Source of the DNA: Bacillus cytotoxicus
Lineage (GTDB): Bacteria; Bacillota; Bacilli; Bacillales; Bacillaceae_G
Assembly: GCF_023715645.1 (NCBI RefSeq)
Contig: NZ_JAMBOP010000027.1
Span: 1-63,928 of the forward strand
Direction of reading: 5' to 3'
Length of the DNA: 63,928 nucleotides
Shown in pieces: positions 1 to 7,953 of this stretch. The translations under genes were made by a program, and so were the position numbers. Under the pieces are notes generated by a model. It searched no databases, was not told where the DNA came from, and was given only the letters and a program-made list of their open reading frames with translations. The first letter of the stretch is position 1. Each line of letters begins with the position of its first letter.

Positions 1-55
<55 letters not shown>

Positions 56-153
56 AGTGTTTGTCTAGCATCATAAATAAAAATTGACGTTTCACGTTGT
101 TTGTTTCGTTCAGTTTTCAAAGAACTTGTCCGCCGCTCATTTGCGACTTCCTC

Positions 154-182
154 ATGTTAACATCATTGTTTTTCGATGTCAA
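154..182 (-). promoter_or_regulatory. rRNA operon promoter P2
   Basis: On the minus strand there is a perfect TTGACA (177-182), a 17-base spacer, and TAACAT (154-159). It lies about 100 bases before the mature 16S end, as expected for the proximal promoter of a Bacillus rrn operon. Confidence 0.85.
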
Positions 183-243
183 CATTGTTTTTTACTTCTT
201 TTTTTATTTCGCTTTCTGCTTTCGTGCATCAGCGACGTTTATT

Positions 244-272
244 AATATATCATGATGATTTTCAAAATGCAA
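244..272 (-). promoter_or_regulatory. rRNA operon promoter P1
   Basis: On the minus strand TTGCAT (267-272) and TATATT (244-249) are 17 bases apart, and lie 90 bases upstream of the stronger P2. A tandem P1/P2 pair is usual for Bacillus rrn operons. The site is weaker than P2 by sequence. It lies inside what would be the N-terminal extension of the neighbouring rightward gene, which supports a later start for that gene. Confidence 0.6.
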
Positions 273-380
273 CACTCTTTTTCAATATTTTTTATAAAAA
301 GTGTCCAACTTTCCACCCTTGTACCATATACTGAAAATATCAGCTCATCTATTCCATCAAATTACGGGGAGGAATACAAA

Positions 381-1067
381 TTGGAACACTTCGATTTATT
401 GCTTAAGATAGGCCTCTCTGCCATTTTAGGATTTGCAATTGGTTTAGAACGTGAACTAAAGCGAAAGCCACTTGGATTAAAAACTTGCTTAGTTATTTCT
501 ATTATTAGTTGTTTACTTACTATTGTTTCAATTAAAGCAGCTTATAATTTACCAAGCTCTGGCTCAAACAGAATTACTATGGATCCCCTTCGTTTAGCAG
601 CTCAAGTTGTGTCAGGGATCGGTTTTTTAGGAGCGGGAGTTATTTTACGTAGAGGTAATGATAGCATCGCAGGCTTAACTACTGCTGCCATGATTTGGGG
701 AGCATCAGGAATTGGCATCGCAGTCGGAGCCGGTTTTTATTTAGAAGCTATTTCTGGTATGTGTTTCCTAATGATTAGTGTAGAACTTATTCCTTTTGTT
801 ATGAATATTTTAGGCCCAAAATCCCTTAGGCAGCGCGAAATTGCGGTGAATCTTGTCGTAAATAGCATGGAAAATATCCCTATCGTCATCGATGACATAA
901 AAAAGATGGATATAAAAGTGAAACACATGAAACTTAAAACATTAGAAAATGGAGCCCATTTTCTGCAAATGAAACTATCTGTTGATCAAAAAATACGTAC
1001 AGCTAATGTATACTATGCAATTCAACAGCTTGATAGCGTTCAACAAACTGAAGTAGAGAGCATCTAA
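381..1067 (+). CDS. MgtC/SapB family membrane protein
   Basis: This 228-residue protein has the MgtC/SapB architecture: an N-terminal block of hydrophobic segments containing the family GLERELKRKPLG motif (about residues 21-32), then a soluble C-terminal domain of about 80 residues. Relatives are linked to magnesium homeostasis and to inhibition of F-type ATPase; the role here is inferred. I place the start at TTG 381 because GGGGAGG ends 8 bases before it. An in-frame ATG at 252 has no ribosome site and would overlap the divergent rRNA promoter. The gene faces away from the rRNA operon and is followed by a weak terminator. Confidence 0.85.
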   Translation: MEHFDLLLKIGLSAILGFAIGLERELKRKPLGLKTCLVISIISCLLTIVSIKAAYNLPSSGSNRITMDPLRLAAQVVSGIGFLGAGVILRRGNDSIAGLTTAAMIWGASGIGIAVGAGFYLEAISGMCFLMISVELIPFVMNILGPKSLRQREIAVNLVVNSMENIPIVIDDIKKMDIKVKHMKLKTLENGAHFLQMKLSVDQKIRTANVYYAIQQLDSVQQTEVESI

Positions 1068-1070
1068 CAA

Positions 1071-1099
1071 CTCCCTCATTTATGAAGGGGTTTTTCTTT
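1071..1099 (+). terminator. Putative terminator after the MgtC-like gene
   Basis: A short imperfect stem (CCCTCAT against ATGAAGGG) is followed by TTTTTCTTTTTT a few bases past the stop codon. The loop is tight, so this is a weak terminator by sequence. Confidence 0.5.
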
Positions 1100-1120
1100 T
1101 TTCTATAATGGTAACAATGT

Positions 1121-1275
1121 AGCTATATAAATACAAATTGAAAAAACAACATAAACCCTCTTTTTTAGGTAGGCGAGAGCAACTTGCCATGCATAGAAGC
1201 GGTCAGGGCCTTTTTCTGCCACGTACGATGTTTAAAACAAGTTAAAAAAATCAAATTGTACTTATATATATATAT
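1121..1275 (-). repeat. Family A stand-alone repeat, copy 1
   Basis: On the minus strand this carries the family A core in order: GTGGCAGAAAAAGG, CTGACCGCT, a loop, a GGC-containing arm, GCTCTCGCC, ACCTAAAAAAGAGGG. AT-rich ends of the TATATAAAT type flank it. It fills the space between the MgtC-like gene and the K+ channel gene. It lacks the GTAAC ends of the A-MITE. Confidence 0.8.
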
Positions 1276-1298
1276 TGATGTAGGAGGAGCCACAAACA

Positions 1299-2294
1299 TT
1301 GAATGCAAGAAGCAGTATTTTAGATACATTTCGTAATTCTATTATTTTAAGACTAGTCACCTTAATTGGCTTATTCATTCTCTTCTTTGGATTTCTTATT
1401 CACAAATTAGAGCCCGTTCACTTCCAAACATGGTTCGATGGTATATGGTGGGCACTTGTCACAACATTCACTGTTGGATATGGCGATTACGTTCCTCATA
1501 GTATACAAGGAAGAATTCTCGCAATTATTCTTATTGTGTTAGGAACCGGATTTGGTTCTTATTATATGGTTTCATTTGCTACCGAAATGATTAGTAAACA
1601 ATATATGAAAATAAAAGGTGAGGAAGCTGCCTCTTGCGATAAACATATGATTGTTATCGGTTGGAACGAACGTGTAAAACATGTAGTAAGTCAAATGCGC
1701 GTATTACAACCAAATCTTGATATTGTTCTTATAGATGAGACACTCCCTCTGCTGCCAAAGTCATTTCATCATCTACAATTTATTAAAGGTTGTCCTCATC
1801 ATGATCAAATTTTACTCAAAGCAAATATTCGTACTGCGCATACTATTTTGATTACAGCTGACAAAGAAAAAAGCGAGAACTCTGCCGATACACAATCTAT
1901 TTTAACCATTTTAACAGCGAAAGGTTTAAATCCAAATATTTATTGCATCGTCGAAATGTTAACTTCGGATCAAATTCATAATGCGAAACGGGCCGGTGCA
2001 ACAGAGATTATTGAAGGAAATAAATTAACGAGTTATGTATTTGCCGCTTCTTTATTATTTCCTTCGATTTCAGAAATACTATTTACAATTTACAATGAAA
2101 TTACCGCGAATAAATTACAACTCCTGCACGTTCCTGAGCAATATGATGGTAAAACATTTGAATATTGCAGTGGCGCTTTATTAAAACAAAACATACTCTT
2201 GCTCGGCTTGCAGCGTGATGGGCACTATCATATAAATCCTAATCATTCCTTTACTCTGAACAGAGATGATTTACTGATTGTAATTAAAGATTAA
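1299..2294 (+). CDS. yugO: YugO-like potassium channel with RCK domain
   Basis: This 331-residue protein has two transmembrane helices around a pore loop with the K+ selectivity filter TVGYGD (residues 58-63). A cytosolic RCK/TrkA-N domain begins about residue 115 (HMIVIGWNE), and an RCK-C-like tail ends the protein. The family gates K+ flux in response to ligands; B. subtilis YugO supports biofilm electrical signalling and has this layout. The start is TTG with an AGGAGG site 11 bases upstream. The neighbour pgi is also next to yugO in B. subtilis, but the small upstream gene mstX is not visible here; a family A repeat sits there instead. Confidence 0.88.
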   Translation: MNARSSILDTFRNSIILRLVTLIGLFILFFGFLIHKLEPVHFQTWFDGIWWALVTTFTVGYGDYVPHSIQGRILAIILIVLGTGFGSYYMVSFATEMISKQYMKIKGEEAASCDKHMIVIGWNERVKHVVSQMRVLQPNLDIVLIDETLPLLPKSFHHLQFIKGCPHHDQILLKANIRTAHTILITADKEKSENSADTQSILTILTAKGLNPNIYCIVEMLTSDQIHNAKRAGATEIIEGNKLTSYVFAASLLFPSISEILFTIYNEITANKLQLLHVPEQYDGKTFEYCSGALLKQNILLLGLQRDGHYHINPNHSFTLNRDDLLIVIKD

Positions 2295-2344
2295 ACAAGT
2301 ATTCTTCTAATTCTCGAACTAAAACTTTCTCCATTCACACTGCA

Positions 2345-2402
2345 TATATCGGCGACTCGACACGTTTTAAAGATTCCTCGACATTATCCGACGAATATTC
2401 AC
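2345..2402. repeat. Family B element, short copy with one TATATCGGCG unit
   Basis: One CATATATCGGCG unit is followed by ACTCGACAC, then TTTTAAAGATTCCTCGACA. This is the tail part of the family B arrays seen at 6188, 16143 and 40210. It lies just beyond the yugO stop and before a shared terminator. Confidence 0.7.
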
Positions 2403-2404
2403 CG

Positions 2405-2441
2405 CAAAAAAGCTGTCAGGCTCATCCCAACAGCTTTTTTA
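2405..2441. terminator. Bidirectional terminator between yugO and pgi
   Basis: AAAAAGCTGT and ACAGCTTTTTT pair around a 14-base loop. There are A and T runs on both sides, so it can stop transcripts of both convergent genes. Confidence 0.85.
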
Positions 2442-2443
2442 TT

Positions 2444-2500
2444 GTCTAGCTCCAGCGGCTAGGCCCTCCCGACGGGCCTAAACAGCAGCCTTCGCCTTTC
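2444..2500 (-). repeat. Family D GC-rich repeat, copy 1
   Basis: On the minus strand it reads AAAGGCGAAGGCTGCTGTTTAGG, with a CCCGTCGGGAGGGCC hairpin, then CTAGCCGCTGGAGCTAGACA. The same layout recurs at 54362-54603. It begins right after the pgi stop codon, between the gene and its terminator. Confidence 0.65.
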
Positions 2501-3853
2501 TTATTTCAAACGTTCTTCTAATTCTGCTTTTAGTTCTTCGAATCCTGGTTTTCCAAGCAGTGCAAACATGTTTTTCTTGTATGCTTCTACGCCTGGTTGG
2601 TCGAATGGGTTTACGCCTAATAGGTAGCCGCTCATCGCACATGCTTTTTCGAAGAAGTATACAAGATAACCGAATGTATACTCATTTAATTCAGGAATGT
2701 TTACGATTAAGTTTGGTACGTTGCCATCGCTGTGTGCAAGTAATGTACCTTCGTATGCTTTCGTATTAACGAAGTCTACTGTTTCACCAACAAGATAGTT
2801 TAATCCATCTAAATCGTTCTCATCTAATTCAATTTTTAGTTCATGTGTAGATTTGCCTACTTTTAGAACTGTTTCAAATAGGTCACGACGTCCTTCTTGA
2901 ATGTATTGACCTAAAGAATGAAGATCAGTTGAGAAGTTTGCAGAAGATGGGAAAATACCTTTTTGATCTTTTCCTTCGCTCTCACCAAATAATTGTTTCC
3001 ACCATTCAGCAAAATATTGAAGTGCTGGTTCATAGTTCACAAGCATTTCAATTGTTTTCCCTTTATTATATAAAGCGTTACGTACAACTGCATATTGGTA
3101 AGCTGGATTTTCTTCAAGCTCTGATTTTGCAAAATCATCATGAGCTGCAGCTGCACCTTGCATCATTTCTTCGATATTTAAACCACTTACAGCAATCGGT
3201 AATAAACCAACTGGTGTTAGTACAGAGAAACGGCCGCCAACATCATCTGGAATCACGAATGTTTCGTATCCTTCTTCGTCAGCTAATGTTTTTAAAGCAC
3301 CGCGCGCTTTATCTGTTGTTGCATAAATGCGTTTACGCGCCTCTTCTTTTCCATATTTCTCTTCTAATAACTTACGGAAAACACGGAATGCAATTGCAGG
3401 TTCCGTTGTTGTACCTGATTTGGAAATGACGTTAATCGAGAAGTCCTTACCTTCTAATACGTCCATTAGATCTTTCATGTACGTGGAGCTAATGTTTTGT
3501 CCAACAAATAGTACTTGTGGAGTTTTGCGCTGTTCTTTAGACAGCATATTGTAGAAAGAATGATTTAACATTTCAAGCGCTGCTCGTGCTCCTAAGTAAG
3601 AACCACCAATACCAACAACAAGTAAAATGTCAGAGTCATTTTTAATTTTCTCCGCACACTTTTGAATGCGAGAAAATTCTTCTTTGTCGTATGCAAGGGG
3701 AAGTTCTACCCAACCTAAGAAATCGCTTCCTGCTCCTGTTTTTTCATGAATTGCATGGTGTGACACTTTTACTGCATCACGTAAGTATGTTAGCTCGTGT
3801 TCACTAATGAACGATAATGCTTTTGAATAATCAAACGTTACATGTGTGCTCAT
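2501..3853 (-). CDS. pgi: Glucose-6-phosphate isomerase
   Basis: This 450-residue cytosolic enzyme interconverts glucose-6-phosphate and fructose-6-phosphate. The length fits the short bacterial type. Visible signatures are the GGSYLGAR and SKSGTTTEP sugar-phosphate-binding segments, [13 protein letters not shown] near residue 203, and the C-terminal [18 protein letters not shown] lies 7-8 bases before the ATG, and a promoter is visible upstream. With PgcA and GalU elsewhere in the window it gives a route from fructose-6-phosphate to UDP-glucose. The yugO-pgi neighbourhood matches B. subtilis. Confidence 0.97.
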   Translation of the reverse strand: MSTHVTFDYSKALSFISEHELTYLRDAVKVSHHAIHEKTGAGSDFLGWVELPLAYDKEEFSRIQKCAEKIKNDSDILLVVGIGGSYLGARAALEMLNHSFYNMLSKEQRKTPQVLFVGQNISSTYMKDLMDVLEGKDFSINVISKSGTTTEPAIAFRVFRKLLEEKYGKEEARKRIYATTDKARGALKTLADEEGYETFVIPDDVGGRFSVLTPVGLLPIAVSGLNIEEMMQGAAAAHDDFAKSELEENPAYQYAVVRNALYNKGKTIEMLVNYEPALQYFAEWWKQLFGESEGKDQKGIFPSSANFSTDLHSLGQYIQEGRRDLFETVLKVGKSTHELKIELDENDLDGLNYLVGETVDFVNTKAYEGTLLAHSDGNVPNLIVNIPELNEYTFGYLVYFFEKACAMSGYLLGVNPFDQPGVEAYKKNMFALLGKPGFEELKAELEERLK

Positions 3854-3895
3854 TTTTTTGCCTCCAATACAGTATGTATATGTATCTCTGTCTTC

Positions 3896-3924
3896 ACTTT
3901 AGCGAAACCACCGTTGTAAATCAA
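3896..3924 (-). promoter_or_regulatory. Putative sigma-A promoter for pgi
   Basis: On the minus strand TTGATT (3919-3924) and TAAAGT (3896-3901) are exactly 17 bases apart. They lie about 45 bases upstream of the pgi start. Confidence 0.5.
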
Positions 3925-4115
3925 GCGAACCACCAATTGTAAGCGTACTCATTTTGCTTTTTTTACAAAATCGTCATAACTCCTATTTTTTTGATGAAAA
4001 ATTTAATTTTTTTTGTATAAGATGGGGAAAAGATATCCATTCTATAAAAGAAGCTTGATTAAGCGAGTAAACATAGCTCGTTTACGCTTCATCATTTAAG
4101 GAGGGACTGCTTAAA

Positions 4116-4349
4116 ATGAGTACATTACAACGCATTGCTTTAGTATTTACAATTATTGGCGCAGTAAACTGGGGACTCATTGGCTTCTTTCAATTCGATT
4201 TAGTAGCAGCTATCTTCGGCGGACAAGATACAGCACTTGCTCGAATTATCTACGGTATTGTAGGTATTTCAGGTTTAATTAACCTTGGTTTATTATTTAA
4301 ACCTTCCGAAGAGCTCGGAACGCACCCAGAAGCACGTCAAGTTCGATAA
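4116..4349 (+). CDS. yuzA: DUF378 family small membrane protein (YuzA-like)
   Basis: This 77-residue protein has two hydrophobic segments (about residues 6-25 and 43-62) separated by FQFDLVAAIFGGQ. The motifs NWGLIGFFQFDLVAAIFGG and INLGLLF are typical of DUF378. The function is not known. AAGGAGGGACTG gives a strong ribosome site. In B. subtilis yuzA lies in this same neighbourhood between pgi and yugI. A perfect inverted repeat (4369-4404) follows but lacks a T run. Confidence 0.85.
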   Translation: MSTLQRIALVFTIIGAVNWGLIGFFQFDLVAAIFGGQDTALARIIYGIVGISGLINLGLLFKPSEELGTHPEARQVR

Positions 4350-4368
4350 CTTATGATATTATAAAACG

Positions 4369-4404
4369 CACGTCTCCGCTTATTTATAAACAAGTGGAGA
4401 CGTG
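4369..4404 (+). other. Strong hairpin after the DUF378 gene
   Basis: CACGTCTCCGCTT pairs with AAGTGGAGACGTG (13 pairs, one G-U) around a 10-base loop. No T run follows, so it may protect or process the transcript end rather than act as a classical terminator. Confidence 0.5.
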
Positions 4405-4500
4405 ACTACCTTCCGACATACGAACGTTTCTTTATTCTAATTACAGTCGTAGTAAAAGCAGCGTTTGATTATTTTATATCATAATGTAATACGAATAAAA

Positions 4501-4530
4501 GCAGGGAGTTAACTCCCTGCTTTTATTTTG
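4501..4530. terminator. Bidirectional terminator between the yuzA-like and yugI-like genes
   Basis: GCAGGGAGTTAACTCCCTGC is a perfect 20-base palindrome with A-rich and T-rich flanks on both sides. It sits directly after the stop codon of the leftward S1-domain gene. Confidence 0.85.
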
Positions 4531-4867
4531 TAATTTGCGATTCTTCAATCCACTCTGATAACTTGTCTCGTAATGTGCTAAATCCATTTGCAGACGGATT
4601 TGGAATACGTACTTTCCCTTGTTTTCGTTTGGTAGCCTTCAATGACAAACTCATTTTCCCGCTATTCTCATCAACTGAAAGTACCTTTACTTCTATTTCA
4701 TCTCCAACTTTTAAAAAATCATGAATATCTTTTACATATCCATTTGTAATTTCAGATATGTGTACAAGCCCTTGTGTTTCTTCATCTAATGCAACGAATG
4801 CTCCGTAATCTTGAATCCCTGTTACTTTTCCCTTCACAACCACTCCAGTTGTATATCGATTTAACAT
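4523..4867 (-). CDS. yugI: S1 RNA-binding domain protein (YugI, GSP13-like)
   Basis: This 114-residue protein is mostly one S1 domain: VVVKGKVTGIQDYGAFVALDE, GLVHISEI, VGDEIEVKVLSVD and KMSLSLKAT are in canonical order. A short basic linker and the tail STLRDKLSEWIEES follow. Homologues bind RNA or ribosomes and are stress-linked in B. subtilis. I use the ATG at 4867, which has GGGAG 9 bases upstream. The ATG five codons earlier has no proper site. A TTGAAT-17-TATAAT promoter lies upstream. Confidence 0.88.
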   Translation of the reverse strand: MLNRYTTGVVVKGKVTGIQDYGAFVALDEETQGLVHISEITNGYVKDIHDFLKVGDEIEVKVLSVDENSGKMSLSLKATKRKQGKVRIPNPSANGFSTLRDKLSEWIEESQITK

Positions 4868-4905
4868 AAGAAACACTCCCATATGTTTACCTTTTGTATT
4901 AGTAA

Positions 4906-4934
4906 ATTATACCACCTAGTTAGGTTTCATTCAA
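4906..4934 (-). promoter_or_regulatory. Sigma-A promoter for yugI
   Basis: On the minus strand TTGAAT (4929-4934), a 17-base spacer and a perfect TATAAT (4906-4911) lie about 40 bases before the chosen start. Confidence 0.75.
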
Positions 4935-5027
4935 AATTCATAAAAAAAATTCCTTTAACATGTATAAATTTTCAAATATGGGGATAAAATACTAACACAT
5001 GGCTTTCTAGTATTCCCCCCCTTTTAT

Positions 5028-5060
5028 GGACAAAACGTAATACGTTTTGTCCTTTTTTTT
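5028..5060 (+). terminator. Orphan rightward terminator or leader attenuator
   Basis: GGACAAAACGTA and TACGTTTTGTCC form a 12-pair stem with a minimal loop, followed by eight T. It is oriented rightward. The nearest upstream rightward gene ends 680 bases earlier, beyond another terminator, and the next rightward gene starts 93 bases later. It may end a short untranslated RNA or attenuate the dehydrogenase gene. Confidence 0.75.
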
Positions 5061-5152
5061 ATTTTCTAAATTACACAGACAGCTTTTCCGATTTGAAAAG
5101 AAGATTTTTTTCATGAATTATGTGACAATACATTCAGAAAGGGGCTGAGGCT

Positions 5153-6121
5153 ATGAAACAAAAAGTCTACATTGCAGAAAAAGTACCTGCATTTGTTGAA
5201 GAATATATTGCTGAGCATTATGAATATGAAAAGTGGGACGGCGCTGAAAAAATCCCGCGTCATGTCTTATTAGAGAAAGTAAAAGATAAACACGGACTAT
5301 TAAATTTCGGTGCTATGATTGATGATGAACTACTCGAAGCAGCTCCGCAATTGAAGGTCGTGAGTAATATTTCTGTCGGCTATGATAATTTTAATATCGC
5401 AGCCATGAAGCAAAGGAACGTAATCGGGACGAATACACCATACGTGTTAGATGATACTGTTGCCGATCTTGTCTTTGCGTTAATGTTATCTGCATCGCGC
5501 CGCGTTTGTGAGCTTGATCGTTACGTAAAATCAGGAAAATGGAATAAAGAAATTGGAAAAGAACATTTCGGCTTAGATGTTCACCATCAAACGATTGGAA
5601 TTATCGGTATGGGGCGCATCGGTGAAGTTGTTGCAAAACGCGCAAAATTCGGCTTCGACATGGATGTTTTATACTACAATCGAAGCCGCAAAGAAAAAGC
5701 GGAACGAGAACTCGGCGCAACATATTGCGAATTAGAAACATTACTGCAAAACTCAGATTTCATCGTTCTTCTCACACCATTAACAGAAGAAACATATCAT
5801 ATAATTGGAGAAAAAGAATTTGACTTGATGAAGGAAACAGCCATTTTTATTAATGCTTCTCGTGGGAAAACAGTAAATGAAGCTGCATTAATTGAAGCAT
5901 TGCAGCAAAAGAAAATCTTTGCTGCAGGTATTGATACATTTACACAAGAACCGATCGAAAAGGATAACCCGTTATTATCTCAGCAAAATGTCGTGACGCT
6001 TCCTCACATTGGTTCGGCGACATTAAAAACACGCCGAACTATGGCAATGACAGCAGCAAAAAATTTAGTAACTGGTTTACAAGGGAAGATACCGCCAAAT
6101 CTCGTCAATGAACTAAAATAA
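5153..6121 (+). CDS. D-isomer 2-hydroxyacid dehydrogenase
   Basis: This 322-residue NAD(P)-dependent enzyme belongs to the glyoxylate/gluconate (2-ketogluconate) reductase branch, like B. subtilis YvcT. The Rossmann motif is IGIIGMGRIG (about residue 150). The catalytic triad of the family is visible: Arg in INASRGKTVNE, Glu in TQEPIEKDNPL, and His in LPHIGSAT. It reduces 2-keto acids to D-2-hydroxy acids; the exact substrate cannot be read from sequence. GAAAGGGGCTGAGG precedes the ATG. An orphan terminator upstream may be part of its leader. Confidence 0.88.
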   Translation: MKQKVYIAEKVPAFVEEYIAEHYEYEKWDGAEKIPRHVLLEKVKDKHGLLNFGAMIDDELLEAAPQLKVVSNISVGYDNFNIAAMKQRNVIGTNTPYVLDDTVADLVFALMLSASRRVCELDRYVKSGKWNKEIGKEHFGLDVHHQTIGIIGMGRIGEVVAKRAKFGFDMDVLYYNRSRKEKAERELGATYCELETLLQNSDFIVLLTPLTEETYHIIGEKEFDLMKETAIFINASRGKTVNEAALIEALQQKKIFAAGIDTFTQEPIEKDNPLLSQQNVVTLPHIGSATLKTRRTMAMTAAKNLVTGLQGKIPPNLVNELK

Positions 6122-6130
6122 TGAGAAAAG

Positions 6131-6176
6131 AGCTGCCTCAAAAAAGATATAGATGTCTTTTAAGGCAGCTTCTTCT
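6131..6176 (+). terminator. Terminator after the dehydrogenase gene
   Basis: AGCTGCCT (6131-6138) pairs with AGGCAGCT (6163-6170), with an additional inner AAAAGA/TCTTTT pairing. TCTTCTT follows. Confidence 0.75.
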
Positions 6177-6187
6177 TATATGTTCAC

Positions 6188-6300
6188 TGATATATCGGCG
6201 CCTTTTCAAATATATCGACCAAATGGCATATATATCAGCGCTTTTTACAATATATCGGCGATTCGACACAAAATAAAGGCACTTCGACAACGTTCGGCAT
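6188..6300 (+). repeat. Family B array with four units at exact 20-bp spacing
   Basis: TATATCGGCG-like units have their fifth-position cytosine at 6196, 6216, 6236 and 6256, an exact 20-base period. The second unit reads TATATCGACC and the third TATATCAGCG. Two TTCGACA motifs 20 bases apart follow (6264, 6284), then a CGTTCGG tail. It directly follows the dehydrogenase terminator. Confidence 0.85.
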
Positions 6301-6313
6301 TCTACATGTACGA

Positions 6314-6353
6314 GAAGGAGCTGACATTAATCCTTTTTCGAGGCAGCTCCTTC
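6314..6353. other. Inverted repeat at the edge of the GyrI-like remnant
   Basis: GAAGGAGCTG (6314-6323) and CAGCTCCTTC (6344-6353) are perfect 10-base arms around a 20-base loop. It lies just past the end of the leftward gene remnant and could have been its terminator. The T run on the minus strand is poor. Confidence 0.45.
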
Positions 6354-6358
6354 ATTAT

Positions 6359-6527
6359 TCATACTCTTTCTTTAATAGGGATGTATAAGTCCACCTTTAC
6401 CTTACCTTCTGGATCAATGTGCCCATTCTCCCAATTTACTCCATGCCTGAAACGTTTCTAAATATCTCCCCACATGTCTTACATACGCTACTTCATAATC
6501 AGGTAATTCCTTAATCGTAATGTTCAT
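6359..6527 (-). pseudogene. GyrI-like effector-binding protein, frameshifted and shortened
   Basis: On the minus strand a GGAGAG site precedes ATG at 6527. Translation gives MNITIKELPDYEVAYVRHVG, continuing through YLETFQAWSKLGEW to a stop. The second frame continues as ENGHIDPEGKVK, then VDLYIPIKERV and a stop at 6359. The two ends match the start and end of the GyrI-like/AraC effector-binding domain, normally about 150 residues. The middle is therefore deleted and the frame is broken. Related intact genes are at 8426 and 40519. Confidence 0.75.
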
Positions 6528-6677
6528 TGTCCATACTCTCCTACCCTTTCGTTAATAACAGCTTTCAATTCCCCTAAAAAAATTCTCTCTTACTACCGCT
6601 TTTCCTTCTCGGTCCTCTAGGATAATTCCTACCTAAAAAGGAGATGATAGGAACAAAAAAACATCGGAGTGATGAAG

Positions 6678-7517
6678 ATGGAAAACGAAGTTCAACTCCC
6701 TCACTTCATCTTTTCTACGAGAGGGATAACGATTCATTACGAGCTCTACCAGTCTTTCAGTGCTGACGAAAAACCAACATTTGTTTTAATTCATGGGTTT
6801 CTCTCTTCAACCTTTAGCTATCGGCGCCTCATTCCGCTTTTAGCCCAGCAAGGGAACGTGATTGCTATGGACCTACCGCCATTTGGAAAAAGCGATAAAT
6901 CCTATCGTTTCACATACTCTTATGAGAACCTTGCAACGATTGTTATTGAGCTAATTGAACATTTACAGTCAAAAAACGTTATTTTAGTAGGACATTCAAT
7001 GGGAGGACAAATTGCGTTATATGTAAACAAATTGCGGCCTGACTTCATTCAAAAGACGGTTCTTTTATGTAGTTCCAGTTATTTATCTCGGGCGAAACTG
7101 CCGCTTATCTATACTTCTTATTTACCGTTCTTTCATTTATACGTAAAGAATTGGATTGTAAGGCGCGGCATCATCCATAATTTAATGAATGTTGTTCACG
7201 ATCATTCTTTAATCGATGACGAAATGATGCGAGGCTACGCAGCACCTTTTTATGATAATCGCATCTTTCCGGCGCTAACCCGCATGCTTCGAGATCGCGA
7301 AGGAGACTTAACGTCAAAAGAACTCCAAACAATCACAACACCTACTTTGCTCATTTGGGGAGAAAAAGATCGTGTTGTTCCTATTGAGGTTGGACACCGC
7401 CTGCATAATGACCTGCCGCATTCACACTTTATCTCTTATGAAAACACAGGACATTTGCTACCTGAAGAAAAACCCGAACACGTATGCAAAGAAATTATGA
7501 CTTTTCTCGCAAATTAA
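6678..7517 (+). CDS. yugF: Alpha/beta hydrolase (YugF-like)
   Basis: This 279-residue protein has an alpha/beta hydrolase fold. The oxyanion segment is LIHGFLSS, the nucleophile elbow is GHSMGG (Ser107), the acid is in LLIWGEKDRVVP and the base is His in ENTGHLLPEE. The family includes esterases and C-C hydrolases; the substrate is unknown. I choose ATG 6678 because GGAG ends 8 bases upstream. The in-frame GTG 6669 and ATG 6672 overlap that site. It is next to yugE and patB as in B. subtilis. A long hairpin follows. Confidence 0.88.
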   Translation: MENEVQLPHFIFSTRGITIHYELYQSFSADEKPTFVLIHGFLSSTFSYRRLIPLLAQQGNVIAMDLPPFGKSDKSYRFTYSYENLATIVIELIEHLQSKNVILVGHSMGGQIALYVNKLRPDFIQKTVLLCSSSYLSRAKLPLIYTSYLPFFHLYVKNWIVRRGIIHNLMNVVHDHSLIDDEMMRGYAAPFYDNRIFPALTRMLRDREGDLTSKELQTITTPTLLIWGEKDRVVPIEVGHRLHNDLPHSHFISYENTGHLLPEEKPEHVCKEIMTFLAN

Positions 7518-7526
7518 GAAAACAAA

Positions 7527-7575
7527 AGGCAGATATCAAAAAGTTCGCATTCATAAACTTTTCGATATCCGCCTC
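7527..7575. terminator. Terminator shared by yugF and yugE
   Basis: AGGCAGATATCAAAAAGTT pairs with AACTTTTCGATATCCGCCT, a long imperfect stem between two convergent genes. There is no long T run on the plus side. Confidence 0.6.
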
Positions 7576-7585
7576 TACAAAAAAA

Positions 7586-7837
7586 TTATAAACTACAGCT
7601 ACCGCCGCCTTTTAATAATAACAATTGTTCTGCTAACCATTGACATTTTTCAATAGGTAACGTTCTATCAAATGACACTAAATAAATGTGCTGTATTTTC
7701 TTTGCGATATATTTTGCATCATCAAATGTACTCACAATGTAGACGATGTCACTTGCTTCCGTTTCATAAAATTCCGGCCCCATTTGAAACGGATCCCACT
7801 TCTTCACGAAGTCTATCATCTTCTCATATGTCCCCAT
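7586..7837 (-). CDS. yugE: DUF1871 family protein (YugE-like)
   Basis: This 83-residue soluble protein matches the DUF1871 family by its start (YEKMIDFVKKWDPF), YETEASDIVYIV and the C-terminal LPIEKCQWLAEQLL. The family is small and uncharacterised in Firmicutes. In B. subtilis yugE lies between yugF and patB, and the same order is seen here. The tail GGGSCSL is unusual, but I have nothing to compare it with. Confidence 0.8.
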   Translation of the reverse strand: MGTYEKMIDFVKKWDPFQMGPEFYETEASDIVYIVSTFDDAKYIAKKIQHIYLVSFDRTLPIEKCQWLAEQLLLLKGGGSCSL

Positions 7838-7953
7838 ACAATTCCCACCTTTTCCCTAAATTCCACTTCCCTTTATCGTATCATATCAGCTATGCTAAAA
7901 TAAATAATAGAACTTTCAGTATATTCAACTTAGAAGTGAAAGGATTAATATAT

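Noticed and set aside
252-380. N-terminal extension of the MgtC-like protein from ATG 252
   Set aside because: It has no ribosome site and overlaps the rRNA P1 promoter; TTG 381 has GGGGAGG at the right distance.
6153-6461. 102-codon rightward frame over the family B array
   Set aside because: It runs through repeats and across the leftward GyrI-like remnant without a ribosome site.
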